DNA from: DATKPE01 sp033854175
GTDB taxonomy: Bacteria > Bacteroidota > Ignavibacteria > UBA10030 > SZUA-254
Length of the DNA stretch: 64,000 nucleotides
NCBI GenBank assembly: GCA_033854175.1
Contig: JAWOKN010000052.1
Location: 1-64,000, forward strand
Direction: 5' to 3'
In this document: positions 23,288-32,560 of the stretch, one piece after another
Position numbering within the stretch: position 1 is the first letter of the stretch
How the letters are laid out: the number at the start of each line of letters is the position of its first letter
Notes under the pieces: generated by a model
What the model was told of the DNA's origin: nothing
What the model saw: only the letters and a program-made list of their open reading frames with translations
The model's database searches: none
Made by a program: the position numbers and the translations under genes

Positions 23288-25657
23288 TTGATTCGTCTCC
23301 TCTCCCCGCTTTTGATTTCACTCCTGATCTTCTCCGTACCCCTACGGGCCCAGCGGCAGGCGCCGGAGACGTACAAGATTCTGGGGATCTCCGTCGAGGG
23401 AAACCGGCCCGGGACGGGGACGGAGCCGACGGCGATCATTTCAAATTCCGGGTTACGGATCGGGGATCAGATCACGGTTCCCGGGGATGACATCCACAAG
23501 GCGATCGTGCGGTTATGGGCCCTGAAAATCTTCTCCGACATCCAGATCCTGATTGAAAACAAGGTATCCGGCGGCGTCTATCTCCTTATCCGGGTGAAGG
23601 AATATCCCCGGTTCGACCGGGTGGAAATCGAGGGGGCGGACGACATCGGGAAGGACGACATCACCAAAAAGGTCGATCTCATCAAGGGTCAGGTACTGAC
23701 GCCGGAGGACATTCTGCGGGCTCAGCGGAACATCCTCACCCTCTACGAGGATGAGGGGCATCTCCTGGCGACGGTAAAAATCGACACGGTCCGTTCCGAC
23801 ACCGGAAAGCCGAATTACGTCACGCTCGATATCAAGATCGACGAGGGCCCGAGCGTAACAATCGACAAGGTCTACTTCACGGGCAACGCCGCCTTCAGCG
23901 AGGACGATCTGAAGGGGCAGTTCGACGACACCAGGGAAAAGACCTGGTGGCATTTCTGGTCTCACCCGAAATTCGACAGGAAGAAATTCGAGGATGACAA
24001 GGACAAACTGCGGAAATTCTTCCGGCAGAACGGTTATCTCGACGCGGACATCGTCTCGGATTCGACCTGGTACAGTCCCGACAAGAAGAAGATCTCGGTA
24101 CTCGTGAAGGTTGTGGAGGGGCCTCAATACAAGGTCCGGAACATCTCCTGGGACGGCAACAACATGTATCCGTCGTCGATCCTGACCGACCGGCTGCAGT
24201 TCCGCCGGGGGGATGTGTTTGACGAGGAGAAATTCGATCAGAACCTCAAGGGGAATTCGGACCAGACCGACGTGGCCTCGCTCTACCTCGACAACGGGTA
24301 TTTGAAGTTCAATCTCGATCCTGAAATCCGGCGTGTCGCCAAGGACAGTGTCGATCTCTTGATCCACGTGTATGAGCGGAACCAGTTCAGGATCGGGCAG
24401 GTGGAGATCCGGGGAAACAGGAAAACCTACGACAATGTGATCCGGAGGGAGCTCTTCACGCGTCCGGGGGATTTCTTCGACCGGTCGGCGATCATCAAAA
24501 GCCTCCGGCAGCTCTCCCAGCTCAATTATTTCAATCCGGAGAAGCTCAAACCCGACACCCGGCTGGTGGACGACCAGACGGTTGACGTCATCTACGAGGT
24601 GGAGGAAAAATCGAGTGACAACGTCAACGCTTCGGTCGGTTACAGCGGTGCATTCGGTGTCACGGGGGCGCTGGGATTCAAGATCTCGAACTTTTCGCTC
24701 TCGGAGCCGCTCACAGGGGGTGGGGGACAGATACTCTCGTTCGACTGGGAATTCGGCGAGGGATCGCGGTTCAGGACCTTCGAGCTCGGATTCACGGAGC
24801 CGTGGTTATACAACACGCCGACGACGCTGGGGATCAACCTGTTTGACACGCGTGAGGTCTACGTCTACGATTATCAGCAGCGCGGGGTATCGGTTCACAT
24901 CGGGCGGGGGCGACTGAGCTGGCTCGACGTCTATTCCCGGCTCGATTACACGGTACGGTTTCAGGACAACAACGTCATCAACGGCGGAGGGTACTACACG
25001 CTCGGCCGCCACACGCAGTTCAGCGTGAGCCAGGTGTTGTCGCGCAACAGCACCGACAGTCCGATCTTCCCCACGAGCGGTTCGAGCGTATCACTCTCGA
25101 CGGAGATATCGGGGGGCCCGGTCCTGCCGGGTGATGTCGCCTATCACAAATGGCTCTTCGGGAGCGACTGGTACGTGCCGGTGTTCGGGTCGAGCCGTCT
25201 GGTCTTCTACTCCTCGACGCAGATGGGGTATGTCGACGGTCTGAACGACAATCCGAACATCCCTCCTCTTGAGTTATTCCACATGGGTGGCACGGGGCTC
25301 GGGATGATTGCGACGACGCCGTTGCGCGGGTATGACGATCAGCGGGTGGGTCCTGGCGACGGGCTTGCGGGCGGCCGGGTGATGGAAAAGCAGACGACCG
25401 AGTTGCGGCTTGCGCTGACCCTGAATCCGATCCCGATCTACATCCTGGGTTTTGCTGAAGGGGGAAATGTCTTTACAGATTTTCATCATACCGATTTCTT
25501 CGATCTCAAGCGTTCGTTCGGTTTCGGCGCCCGGCTGCTGATCCAGCCCCTGGGGATGATCGGTTTTGATTACGGTTACGGTGCCGACGACGTCTATCCC
25601 AAGGACGGCAAACCGGACGGATGGAGATTTCACTTCCAGTTCGGAAGAGGGTTTTGA
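23288..25657 (+). CDS. bamA: Outer-membrane protein assembly factor BamA
   Basis: This is the core of the BAM machine that folds beta-barrels into the outer membrane. I start it at TTG 23288, with AGGAAGA 7 nt upstream; this gives 789 residues and a clean signal peptide ('IRLLSPLLISLLIFSVPLRAQ'). The longer frame back to 23000 is a shadow of uppS. Five POTRA-like beta-alpha units fill residues 30 to about 420 ('YKILGISVEGN', 'FDRVEIEGADDIGKDDI', 'VYFTGNAAFSEDDLKGQF', 'NISWDGNNMYPSS', 'VEIRGNRKTYDNVIRREL'). The 16-strand barrel follows, with 'GLGMIATTPLRGYDD' near its end and a C-terminal 'FQFGRGF'. Classic neighbours skp, lpxD and lpxA follow. Confidence 0.94.
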   Translation: MIRLLSPLLISLLIFSVPLRAQRQAPETYKILGISVEGNRPGTGTEPTAIISNSGLRIGDQITVPGDDIHKAIVRLWALKIFSDIQILIENKVSGGVYLLIRVKEYPRFDRVEIEGADDIGKDDITKKVDLIKGQVLTPEDILRAQRNILTLYEDEGHLLATVKIDTVRSDTGKPNYVTLDIKIDEGPSVTIDKVYFTGNAAFSEDDLKGQFDDTREKTWWHFWSHPKFDRKKFEDDKDKLRKFFRQNGYLDADIVSDSTWYSPDKKKISVLVKVVEGPQYKVRNISWDGNNMYPSSILTDRLQFRRGDVFDEEKFDQNLKGNSDQTDVASLYLDNGYLKFNLDPEIRRVAKDSVDLLIHVYERNQFRIGQVEIRGNRKTYDNVIRRELFTRPGDFFDRSAIIKSLRQLSQLNYFNPEKLKPDTRLVDDQTVDVIYEVEEKSSDNVNASVGYSGAFGVTGALGFKISNFSLSEPLTGGGGQILSFDWEFGEGSRFRTFELGFTEPWLYNTPTTLGINLFDTREVYVYDYQQRGVSVHIGRGRLSWLDVYSRLDYTVRFQDNNVINGGGYYTLGRHTQFSVSQVLSRNSTDSPIFPTSGSSVSLSTEISGGPVLPGDVAYHKWLFGSDWYVPVFGSSRLVFYSSTQMGYVDGLNDNPNIPPLELFHMGGTGLGMIATTPLRGYDDQRVGPGDGLAGGRVMEKQTTELRLALTLNPIPIYILGFAEGGNVFTDFHHTDFFDLKRSFGFGARLLIQPLGMIGFDYGYGADDVYPKDGKPDGWRFHFQFGRGF

Positions 25658-25706
25658 TCTACGGAAACAGGCAGGTTCATTTTACCAACATTACGATGAG
25701 GATACC

Positions 25707-26249
25707 GTGAAACACATCAGCATATTACTCTCCGCAGTGGTGTTCGTTCTTCTGGCCGGGAGTGCGGCGGGGCGTGCGCAGGCTTTGAAGATCGGCTACA
25801 TCAACTCCGCGAAGGTCCTGCAGGAATTCCCCGAAGCGCAGGAGGCGCAGAAGAAGCTCGATGCGATGGGGGCGCAGTGGCAGGGCGAGCTCGAATCCAT
25901 GGACAAGGAACTTCAGGCGAAGTACGACGATTTTCAGAAGAAGGAGCCCCTGTTGAAGGACGACGAAAAGCGGGCGCAGCGTGACGAGCTCCTGGCCCTT
26001 CAGCAGAAGGGGGTGCAGTACCGGCAGCAGAAATTCGGGAACAACGGCGAGCTGGCTCTTGCGACCGACTCGCTCCTGAGGCCGATCAAGAACAAGGTGA
26101 TGAAAGTCGTGCAGGAGATCGCCAAAGAACAGCATATCACATTCATGTTTGACCGTAACGACCAGATTCTCGTTCTCCTCTACGGTGAACCGAAATACGA
26201 CTACACGTATCAGGTCATCGACAGGCTGAAGCGGGGATCGACAAAATAA
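25707..26249 (+). CDS. OmpH/Skp-family periplasmic chaperone, copy 1
   Basis: A 180-residue exported Skp-like protein, starting at GTG 25707 (GAGGAT 5 nt upstream); the frame back to 25566 is a shadow of bamA. The signal peptide ends 'GSAAGRAQA'; the mature protein begins 'LKIGYINSAKVLQEFPEAQEA', the family opening. The long charged helices 'AQWQGELESMDKELQAKYDDF' to 'KRAQRDELLALQQKGVQYRQQ' form the tentacles, and 'IKNKVMKVVQEIAKEQHITFMFD' returns to the trimer base. Skp trimers hold unfolded outer-membrane proteins for BamA, which is encoded directly upstream. Confidence 0.93.
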   Translation: MKHISILLSAVVFVLLAGSAAGRAQALKIGYINSAKVLQEFPEAQEAQKKLDAMGAQWQGELESMDKELQAKYDDFQKKEPLLKDDEKRAQRDELLALQQKGVQYRQQKFGNNGELALATDSLLRPIKNKVMKVVQEIAKEQHITFMFDRNDQILVLLYGEPKYDYTYQVIDRLKRGSTK

Positions 26250-26267
26250 CCGCATAAAGGAATTCCC

Positions 26268-26801
26268 ATGAACGCACGAACATTCTTTCTCCTGCTTGCG
26301 CTTGTCCTTCTTGCAGCGGGAACGCAGACCGGTCTGGCGCAGGCCAAAATCGGGTGGGTGAACTCGCAGGCCATCATGGACAAGCTCCCCGAAGCGCAGG
26401 ATGCTCAGCGCCAGCTTGACAACACCGTGGCGCAGTGGCAGGGTGAGCTCACGAAAATGCAGACCGAGTGGCAGAAAAAGTACGATGAATACGACAAGAA
26501 GAAGCTCATCCTGACCGATCAGCTGCGGGCGCAATCCGAGAAGGATTTGCAGGAGCTCGACAAGAAAATCGCCGATTACCGGACGAAAAAGTTCGGTCAG
26601 AACGGCGAGCTCTTCACCAAGCAGAACGAGCTGATGAAACCGGTCCAGAACAAGATCTTCAAGGTCATCCAGGACCTTGCCAAGGAGGACGGTTACGACT
26701 ACGTCTTCGACAAGAGCGGCGACATCCTGCTCCTCTATTCGAACGACAAGTACGATCTGACGGCGAAAGTTTTCGAACGGGTTCAAAACTACCAGAAATA
26801 A
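26268..26801 (+). CDS. OmpH/Skp-family periplasmic chaperone, copy 2
   Basis: A 177-residue tandem paralogue of the preceding gene, 18 nt downstream. The signal peptide ends 'TGLAQA'; the mature start 'KIGWVNSQAIMDKLPEAQDA' mirrors copy 1. Tentacle helices ('VAQWQGELTKMQTEWQKKYDE', 'EKDLQELDKKIADYRTKKFG') and the base segment ('PVQNKIFKVIQDLAKEDGYDYVFD') are complete. Two or more Skp-like genes after bamA are common in Bacteroidota; whether they form homo- or hetero-trimers is unknown. lpxD begins 3 nt after its stop. Confidence 0.93.
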   Translation: MNARTFFLLLALVLLAAGTQTGLAQAKIGWVNSQAIMDKLPEAQDAQRQLDNTVAQWQGELTKMQTEWQKKYDEYDKKKLILTDQLRAQSEKDLQELDKKIADYRTKKFGQNGELFTKQNELMKPVQNKIFKVIQDLAKEDGYDYVFDKSGDILLLYSNDKYDLTAKVFERVQNYQK

Positions 26802-26804
26802 GCT

Positions 26805-27881
26805 ATGCGCCTACGCGATATCGCGGCAATGGTTCATGGTGAATTGACCGGTAACGGGGACCTCGAGATCGAGCGGCCCGCGAAAATTGAAGAAGCCGGA
26901 CCCGGAGAGATCACATTTCTCTCCAACATGCGGTACAAAAAATTCGTCACGACGACGCATGCGGGCGCGATTTTCCTCTCCCCGAACGTGGCGGATGCGG
27001 AACTCTCGCTCCGCACCTCACCGATCAGCGTCATTCACGTTGCTGATCCCTACGGTGCATTCCAGGAGGTGGCTGAAAAATTCTCAACGCCCCGGGCTCC
27101 CCTTGCGCGCGGCATCGACGCGGGCGCGAGCATCGCCGGAACGGCGACGCTCGGGGAGGATGTGGCTGTCGGCCCGCACGTCGCGATCGGGCAGCGCAGT
27201 GTGATCGGTGCGCGGACGTCCCTCTATGCCGGTGTCATCGTCGGTGACAACGTCACCATTGGCAACGACACCGTACTCTACCCCCACGTGGTCATTCAGG
27301 ACGGATGTAAAGTCGGCGACCGGGTGGTCATCAACTCCTCGACGACGGTCGGAAGCGACGGATTCGGATTCACCCCCCGGGAGGACGGTACATATGAAAA
27401 GATCCCCCAGAGGGGGATTGTGGTCATTGAGGACGACGTGGAAATCGGGGCGAACTGCACCATTGACAGGGCGACGCTCGGTGAAACCCGGATCAAGCGC
27501 GGGGTGAAGCTTGACAACCTGATCCACGTCGCGCACAACGTGGTCGTGGGTGAGGACACTGTCATTGCGGCGCAGACCGGCATCTCGGGGAGCACGAAAC
27601 TCGGTAAAGGGTGCCGGATTGCCGGGCAGGTCGGTTTTGTCGGGCATCTGACGATCGCCGACCGTACGACGATCATGGCGCAGTCGGGCGTCGCAAAATC
27701 GATCGAGGAGGACGGCCAGACATATTTCGGGTACCCCGCATTTCCCAACGCAGAAGCTTTGAGGATCATCGCGGCATGGCGGTCTCTCCCCTCCCTTCTT
27801 ATTCAGGTCCGCAGGCTGGAAGAACGCATCAAAGAACTTGAACAGGAGATCCGCCAGAATCACACAGCAGAGAACACATAA
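26805..27881 (+). CDS. lpxD: UDP-3-O-acylglucosamine N-acyltransferase
   Basis: LpxD adds the second hydroxyacyl chain in lipid A synthesis, using acyl-ACP. In 358 residues the N-terminal uridine-binding domain (1-100, 'GPGEITFLSNMRYKKFV') is followed by the left-handed beta helix of hexapeptide repeats (about 105-310: 'GASIAGTATLGEDVAVGPHV', 'VGSDGFGFTP', 'NLIHVAHNVVVGEDTVIAAQ'). The catalytic His lies in 'HVAHNV'. A C-terminal helix ('QVRRLEERIKELEQEIRQN') completes it. Placed between skp and lpxC-fabZ in the usual FCB order. Confidence 0.96.
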   Translation: MRLRDIAAMVHGELTGNGDLEIERPAKIEEAGPGEITFLSNMRYKKFVTTTHAGAIFLSPNVADAELSLRTSPISVIHVADPYGAFQEVAEKFSTPRAPLARGIDAGASIAGTATLGEDVAVGPHVAIGQRSVIGARTSLYAGVIVGDNVTIGNDTVLYPHVVIQDGCKVGDRVVINSSTTVGSDGFGFTPREDGTYEKIPQRGIVVIEDDVEIGANCTIDRATLGETRIKRGVKLDNLIHVAHNVVVGEDTVIAAQTGISGSTKLGKGCRIAGQVGFVGHLTIADRTTIMAQSGVAKSIEEDGQTYFGYPAFPNAEALRIIAAWRSLPSLLIQVRRLEERIKELEQEIRQNHTAENT

Positions 27882-27895
27882 CAGAAAGGTCCTTC

Positions 27896-29329
27896 ATGCT
27901 ACTGCATCAGAGAACGATTAAGAAACCGATATCGATAAGCGGCGCCGGGCTGCACACGGGGGTGTCGACCACGATGATTTTCCGTCCGGCCCCTATCGAC
28001 GCCGGGCTGACATTCCGGCGGGTTGATCTCCCGGGGCAGCCCGAGATACCCGCGCTGGTCGATTACGTCGTGGATGTCTCCCGCGGAACGACGCTGCAGA
28101 AGGGGGAAGCGAAGGTGCACACGGTCGAGCACGTCCTGGCGGCGATCATCGGGCTCCAGATCGACAATCTGATCATCGAGCTGAACAACATCGAGCCTCC
28201 CATCGGCGACGGGAGTGCGAAGGGATTCGTTGATGCGCTTCTGGAGGCGGATTTTGATATGCAGGATGCGCCGAAGGACTCGCTGGTGATCAGCGAGACC
28301 GTCCGGTACACCGATGAAAAAAACGGCGTCGACATCGTCGCCCTGCCGACTGACGACTACCGGGTGACGGTGATGATCGACTATCAGAACCCGGCCCTGG
28401 GGAGTCAGCACACGGGACTCTTCGATCTCGAAAAGGAATTCGTCCCGGAGTTCGCCCCCGCGCGGACCTTTTGTTTCCTGCACGAGGTGGAAGCGCTCCA
28501 CACCCAGGGTCTCATCAGGGGGGGGAATCAGGACAACGCGATTGTCATTGCCGATCAGGGTCTCACCGATGAGGATCTTCTCAGGATCACAAAAAAGCTG
28601 GGATTGAACCAGAAGCTGGTCATCGGTACAAACGGCATGGTGAACAACAAGGAACTCCGGTTCAAGAATGAACCGGCGCGGCACAAGCTTCTCGACGTGA
28701 TGGGAGATCTGGCGCTGATCGGGGCGCCCATCAAGGCGCAGATCCTGGCTGCGAGGCCCGGTCATGCGAGCAACGTCGAATTCGCAAAGAAGATCCGCAA
28801 GCTCTACCAGCAGGAAAAGCTCGTCAAGAAGTACCAGTTCGAGCGGAAGGAAGGGGTTGTCTTTGACAGCAACGCGCTCCTGAAAATCCTCCCGCACCGT
28901 TTTCCGTTCATCATGGTGGACAAGATCATCGAGTTCAAGCTTGACGAGCGGATTGTGGGGGTAAAGAACCTGACGGCGACCGACTGGTTTTTCCCGGGGC
29001 ATTTTCCGGGGCGGCCGATCATGCCGGGTGTACTGATCTGTGAGGCGATGGCGCAGACCGGTGGTGTTCTTCTTTTGAACGGTCTGGAAAATCCCGAAGG
29101 AAAGCTCGCGGTGTTCACGGGGATCAACAACTGCAAATTCCGCAAACAGGTCGTACCGGGGGATCAGTTATTGCTGGAGGTCACGATACAGAGCCGGAGG
29201 GCCAGGATCGCCATCATGAAGGCCCGGGCCTTCGTCAGCGACGAACTGGCGGCCGAGGCGGAATTCAGTGCGGCCATCGTCGACCGGGACGACACTTCGT
29301 TGCGGTCAAAAAACAACCAGGCACCTTAA
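27896..29329 (+). CDS. lpxC/fabZ: Bifunctional LpxC deacetylase / FabZ-type 3-hydroxyacyl-ACP dehydratase fusion
   Basis: A 477-residue fusion typical of Bacteroidota and Chlorobi. Residues 1 to about 305 are LpxC, the zinc deacetylase committing UDP-acyl-GlcNAc to lipid A: zinc ligands His79 ('VHTVEHVLAA'), His263 and Asp267 ('HKLLDVMGDLAL'). After a helical linker ('RKLYQQEKLVKKYQ'), residues about 325-477 are FabZ: 'ILPHRFPFIMVDKI' and 'GHFPGRPIMPGVLICEAMAQ' with the catalytic His and Glu. The fusion couples lipid A and fatty-acid elongation, which compete for hydroxyacyl-ACP. It starts 14 nt after lpxD, and the AGAAAGG before the ATG is a good site. Confidence 0.96.
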   Translation: MLLHQRTIKKPISISGAGLHTGVSTTMIFRPAPIDAGLTFRRVDLPGQPEIPALVDYVVDVSRGTTLQKGEAKVHTVEHVLAAIIGLQIDNLIIELNNIEPPIGDGSAKGFVDALLEADFDMQDAPKDSLVISETVRYTDEKNGVDIVALPTDDYRVTVMIDYQNPALGSQHTGLFDLEKEFVPEFAPARTFCFLHEVEALHTQGLIRGGNQDNAIVIADQGLTDEDLLRITKKLGLNQKLVIGTNGMVNNKELRFKNEPARHKLLDVMGDLALIGAPIKAQILAARPGHASNVEFAKKIRKLYQQEKLVKKYQFERKEGVVFDSNALLKILPHRFPFIMVDKIIEFKLDERIVGVKNLTATDWFFPGHFPGRPIMPGVLICEAMAQTGGVLLLNGLENPEGKLAVFTGINNCKFRKQVVPGDQLLLEVTIQSRRARIAIMKARAFVSDELAAEAEFSAAIVDRDDTSLRSKNNQAP

Positions 29330-29374
29330 GCTTCGTCCAAAAAGTCAGACAACCAACTCCCGCACCTTTCACAT

Positions 29375-30160
29375 ATGAGTACGACCATTCATCCGACCGC
29401 GATAGTCGGTCCGAAGGCAAAGCTCGGCGAAAATATCAGTGTAGGCCCGTTCACGGTCATCGAGGACGATGTCCAGGTCGGTGACGGCACAATCATCGCG
29501 TCCAACGCACTTTTGGCGAACGGGACCAGGCTCGGCCGCGAATGCAGGGTTTCCCACGGGTCTGTTCTGGGGACCATACCGCAGGATCTGAAATTCCGGG
29601 GGGAGATCACCACCGTTGAAATCGGCGAGCACACCGTGCTGCGGGAATACACGACAGTCAACCGGGGGACCCATGAACGCTGGAAGACGACCATCGGGAG
29701 CCACTGTTTTCTGATGGCATATGCGCACGTGGCGCATGACTGTTCGCTCGGCAACCACGTCATCCTGGCGAACGCGGTCAACATGGGGGGGCACGTGCTC
29801 ATTGAAGACCATGCCGTCGTGGGGGGAATCGTGGCGATCCATCAATTCTCGCACATCGGCCGGCACTCGATGATCGGGGGCGGGTTCAGGGTCACAAAGG
29901 ACGTCCCCCCCTACGTGCTGGCGGGGCAGGAGCCTCTTGCGTACAACGGATTAAACGTCGTGGGTTTGCGGCGGCGGAACTTCCCGCAGGAGACCATTCA
30001 GACGCTGGAAAAGGCGTATCAGCTGATCTACTACTCGCAGTTAAACGTCTCCCAGGCTCTGGAGAGGATCAAGAAGGAGCTTCCGCTCACCGAGGAGATC
30101 AAGCACGTCGTGGAGTTCATCGAAAAAAGCAAACGGGGGATCATCTGGACGCGGCGGTGA
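29375..30160 (+). CDS. lpxA: UDP-N-acetylglucosamine acyltransferase
   Basis: LpxA performs the first step of lipid A synthesis, acylating UDP-GlcNAc at O-3 from hydroxyacyl-ACP. The 261-residue protein begins directly with hexapeptide repeats ('IHPTAIVGPKAKLGENISVG') forming a beta helix to about residue 185. 'AYAHVAHDCSLGNHVILAN' contains the catalytic His121. A helical C-terminal domain ('GLRRRNFPQETIQTLEKAYQ') completes the trimeric enzyme. It comes 45 nt after lpxC-fabZ, and its stop overlaps the GTG of the lipoate-type ligase gene. Confidence 0.97.
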   Translation: MSTTIHPTAIVGPKAKLGENISVGPFTVIEDDVQVGDGTIIASNALLANGTRLGRECRVSHGSVLGTIPQDLKFRGEITTVEIGEHTVLREYTTVNRGTHERWKTTIGSHCFLMAYAHVAHDCSLGNHVILANAVNMGGHVLIEDHAVVGGIVAIHQFSHIGRHSMIGGGFRVTKDVPPYVLAGQEPLAYNGLNVVGLRRRNFPQETIQTLEKAYQLIYYSQLNVSQALERIKKELPLTEEIKHVVEFIEKSKRGIIWTRR

Positions 30161-30933
30161 AATGGCATTATCTCGATACCGGCCGTCACTCGGGCGCATG
30201 GAACATGTCGCTGGACGAACATCTTGCGAAGCGATTCGATCCGTCGGACGATCATCCGATCCTGCGGGTATACGGGTGGGAACCCTGGACCATATCGCTC
30301 GGCCGGCATCAATCGATGGACGAATTCGACCTCGGGAAAATCCAGCGGGACGGGATAGGGATTGTGCGGCGGCCCACGGGCGGGCGGGCCATCCTTCACG
30401 CGCATGAGCTCACCTACAGCATCATTGTGAGCGGCGCCGGGCAGAGTGCCCGGGCGATCTATCTCCATCTGAGCCGCGGCATACTGGCTGCGCTCCGGCT
30501 TCTGGGGATCGAGGCCGAGTTATCCGGCGCGGATGAAATCCTTCCCGGGCTGCACCGCAATCCCCTTTCCGTCCCCTGTTTCAGCACATCGACGCGGAGC
30601 GAGATCGGGTGGCGGGGGAAGAAAATCGTCGGCAGCGCGCAGAGGCGGTATGGTGAGACGATCCTCCAGCACGGGTCATTTCTCCTGGGGCGTGAGCACC
30701 GCCGGATCACCAGTTATCTCTCCCCGGCGATCGAGGAGATGAAGGCGGCCATTGACGGCCACCTCCTTGAGCGGACAACTGAAGCCGAAAGTGTTCTCGG
30801 TCGGCAGGTATCGTTCGATGAGGCAGCGGGGTGTCTGCGGACGGGGATGGAGGAGTCATACGGCATAGAGTTCATTCCCTACGAACAAAAGTGGAGTGCA
30901 CAAGAAGTACAACAACCTATACCAACACCATGA
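30157..30933 (+). CDS. LipM-like octanoyl/lipoate transferase
   Basis: A 258-residue protein of the biotin/lipoate protein ligase fold. 'PILRVYGWEPWTISLGRHQ' and 'RRPTGGRAILHAHELTYSI' are the lipoyl-AMP/acyl-binding motifs, and 'VPCFSTSTRSEIGWRGKKIVG' holds Cys141, the position of the acyl-thioester cysteine of Bacillus LipM, followed by 'GSAQRR...ILQHGSFLL'. The cysteine favours an octanoyltransferase (LipM) over an ATP-dependent ligase (LplA). It starts at GTG 30157, overlapping the lpxA stop, and its end overlaps panB by 4 nt. Presence in a lipid A operon is odd; octanoyl-ACP is the likely link. Confidence 0.85.
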   Translation: MKWHYLDTGRHSGAWNMSLDEHLAKRFDPSDDHPILRVYGWEPWTISLGRHQSMDEFDLGKIQRDGIGIVRRPTGGRAILHAHELTYSIIVSGAGQSARAIYLHLSRGILAALRLLGIEAELSGADEILPGLHRNPLSVPCFSTSTRSEIGWRGKKIVGSAQRRYGETILQHGSFLLGREHRRITSYLSPAIEEMKAAIDGHLLERTTEAESVLGRQVSFDEAAGCLRTGMEESYGIEFIPYEQKWSAQEVQQPIPTP

Positions 30934-31757
30934 AAAAACCAGGCATACCGCAGGAAAAAGCGCGTGTGGTCACCACAAAAACCGTGATGACCATGAAGCA
31001 GACGGGCGAAAAAATCGCCATGCTCACGGCGTATGATTATCTGGTGGCAAAATACCTCGACCAGGTGGGTGTCGACATCATCCTGGTGGGGGATTCGCTC
31101 GGCAATGTGGTTCAGGGGTATGCGACGACGCTGCCGGTGACGATTGACGACATGATCTACCATGCAAAGGCGGTCAAGCGGGCCGTCAAAAACGCGCTGA
31201 TCGTCGTCGACATGCCGTTCATGTCGTTTCAGACGAGCATCGGTGATGCGATCAAGAACGCAGGCCGCATCATGAAGGAGGTCGGTGTGGGGGCGGTGAA
31301 GCTGGAAGGCGGGGAATACATAGCCGACATCGTGCATCACCTCGTCAAGATCGGGATACCGGTCATGGGTCATCTCGGGCTGACGCCGCAGGCGATCAAC
31401 AAATTCGGCACCTATGAAGTCCGTGCGCAGGACAAGAAGGAGGCTGATGAACTCCTGCATGACGCGCAGGTGCTGGCCGATGCGGGTGTCTTCGCGATCG
31501 TCCTCGAAAAAATTCCCGCGCTGCTGGCGAAAAAGGTGACAAAAGCCATCGATATCCCGACCATCGGGATCGGGGCGGGACCCTACTGCAACGGGCAGGT
31601 CCTTGTGGTGTACGACATGCTCGGGTTGACGGAAGAATTCAAGCCGCGGTTTGTCCGCCGGTACGCCGAGATGGCTGACAGCCTGCGCAACGCTTTCCGT
31701 AATTACATCCTGGATGTCAAGGCGGAAAAGTTCCCCAGCGAGAAAGAGAGCTATTGA
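30930..31757 (+). CDS. panB: 3-methyl-2-oxobutanoate hydroxymethyltransferase
   Basis: PanB makes ketopantoate from ketoisovalerate and methylene-THF, the first step to pantothenate and CoA. From ATG 30930 it has 275 residues, a normal length; the frame back to 30831 is a shadow of the lipM-like gene. Motifs: 'KIAMLTAYDYLVAKYLDQVG', the Mg site 'ILVGDSLGNVVQGY' and 'VVDMPFMSFQT', 'AVKLEGGEYIADIVHHLVK', 'PVMGHLGLTPQ', and the catalytic glutamate in 'IVLEKIPALLAKKVT'. panC and panD are not nearby. ATGA overlaps connect it to both neighbours. Confidence 0.96.
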   Translation: MKKPGIPQEKARVVTTKTVMTMKQTGEKIAMLTAYDYLVAKYLDQVGVDIILVGDSLGNVVQGYATTLPVTIDDMIYHAKAVKRAVKNALIVVDMPFMSFQTSIGDAIKNAGRIMKEVGVGAVKLEGGEYIADIVHHLVKIGIPVMGHLGLTPQAINKFGTYEVRAQDKKEADELLHDAQVLADAGVFAIVLEKIPALLAKKVTKAIDIPTIGIGAGPYCNGQVLVVYDMLGLTEEFKPRFVRRYAEMADSLRNAFRNYILDVKAEKFPSEKESY

Positions 31758-32557
31758 AAAAGCCGGCTCCTGTATCGAAACGCGTTCCGAGGATACTCCT
31801 TTCGAACGATGACGGCATTGACGCGCCTGGTCTTGACGCGCTGGTCCGTGAAATGAAAAAAATCGGCGATGTGACCGTTGTCGCGCCGGACAAGCAGCGG
31901 AGCGCAGTCGGCCACGCCATCACGATGAATTACCCCCTCCGCGCGGTCCACTACTATAAAAACAGAAAATTCTTCGGTCATGCTGTGGAGGGGACTCCTG
32001 CCGACTGCGTCAAGCTGGCGGTCCACTCCCTGCTGCGTCAGAAGCCCGACATCCTCATCTCTGGTGTCAACCACGGCTCCAACACGGCGATCAACATCAT
32101 CTATTCGGGGACCGTATCGGCAGCGACGGAAGGGACGATCCTCGGGATACCCTCCATCGCGGTATCGCTCACCACCTATGCGAAGGCGGACTTCCGGTTT
32201 GCGGCGACCGTGGCACGGAAGCTCGCGACGATGGTCCTGGCGAAGGGTCTGCCGGCGGGGACGCTGCTCAACGTTAACGTGCCTGCCGTCAAGCCGCGCG
32301 AGATCGCCGGGACACGGATCACGCGTCAGGGAAAAACGCGGTGGGATGACACCTTTGATGTCCGCCGCGATCCGAACGACAAGGAATACTACTGGCTCAC
32401 GGGGAAGCTGGAGATCATCGACCACTCGGAGGAGACAGATGAAATCGCCGTGCGGAAGAAATTCATATCGATCACACCCATCCAATACGATCTCACCGAC
32501 TATCCGGCGATCGGGAAGCTCCGCCACTGGAAGCTGAACGATCTCGGGACGAGATAA
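31754..32557 (+). CDS. surE: 5'/3'-nucleotidase SurE
   Basis: SurE dephosphorylates nucleoside 5'- and 3'-monophosphates and helps stationary-phase survival. The 267-residue protein starts at TTG 31754, overlapping the panB stop by 4 nt. 'RILLSNDDGIDAPGL' carries the metal-binding Asp-Asp pair, 'VVAPDKQRSAVGHAIT' the conserved serine loop, and 'DILISGVNHGSNTAINIIYSG' the metal Asn. The family-typical 'GTVSAATEGTILGIPSIAVS' follows. It is the last gene of the envelope operon and precedes a C-tract/G-tract hairpin. Confidence 0.96.
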   Translation: MKKPAPVSKRVPRILLSNDDGIDAPGLDALVREMKKIGDVTVVAPDKQRSAVGHAITMNYPLRAVHYYKNRKFFGHAVEGTPADCVKLAVHSLLRQKPDILISGVNHGSNTAINIIYSGTVSAATEGTILGIPSIAVSLTTYAKADFRFAATVARKLATMVLAKGLPAGTLLNVNVPAVKPREIAGTRITRQGKTRWDDTFDVRRDPNDKEYYWLTGKLEIIDHSEETDEIAVRKKFISITPIQYDLTDYPAIGKLRHWKLNDLGTR

Positions 32558-32560
32558 ACT

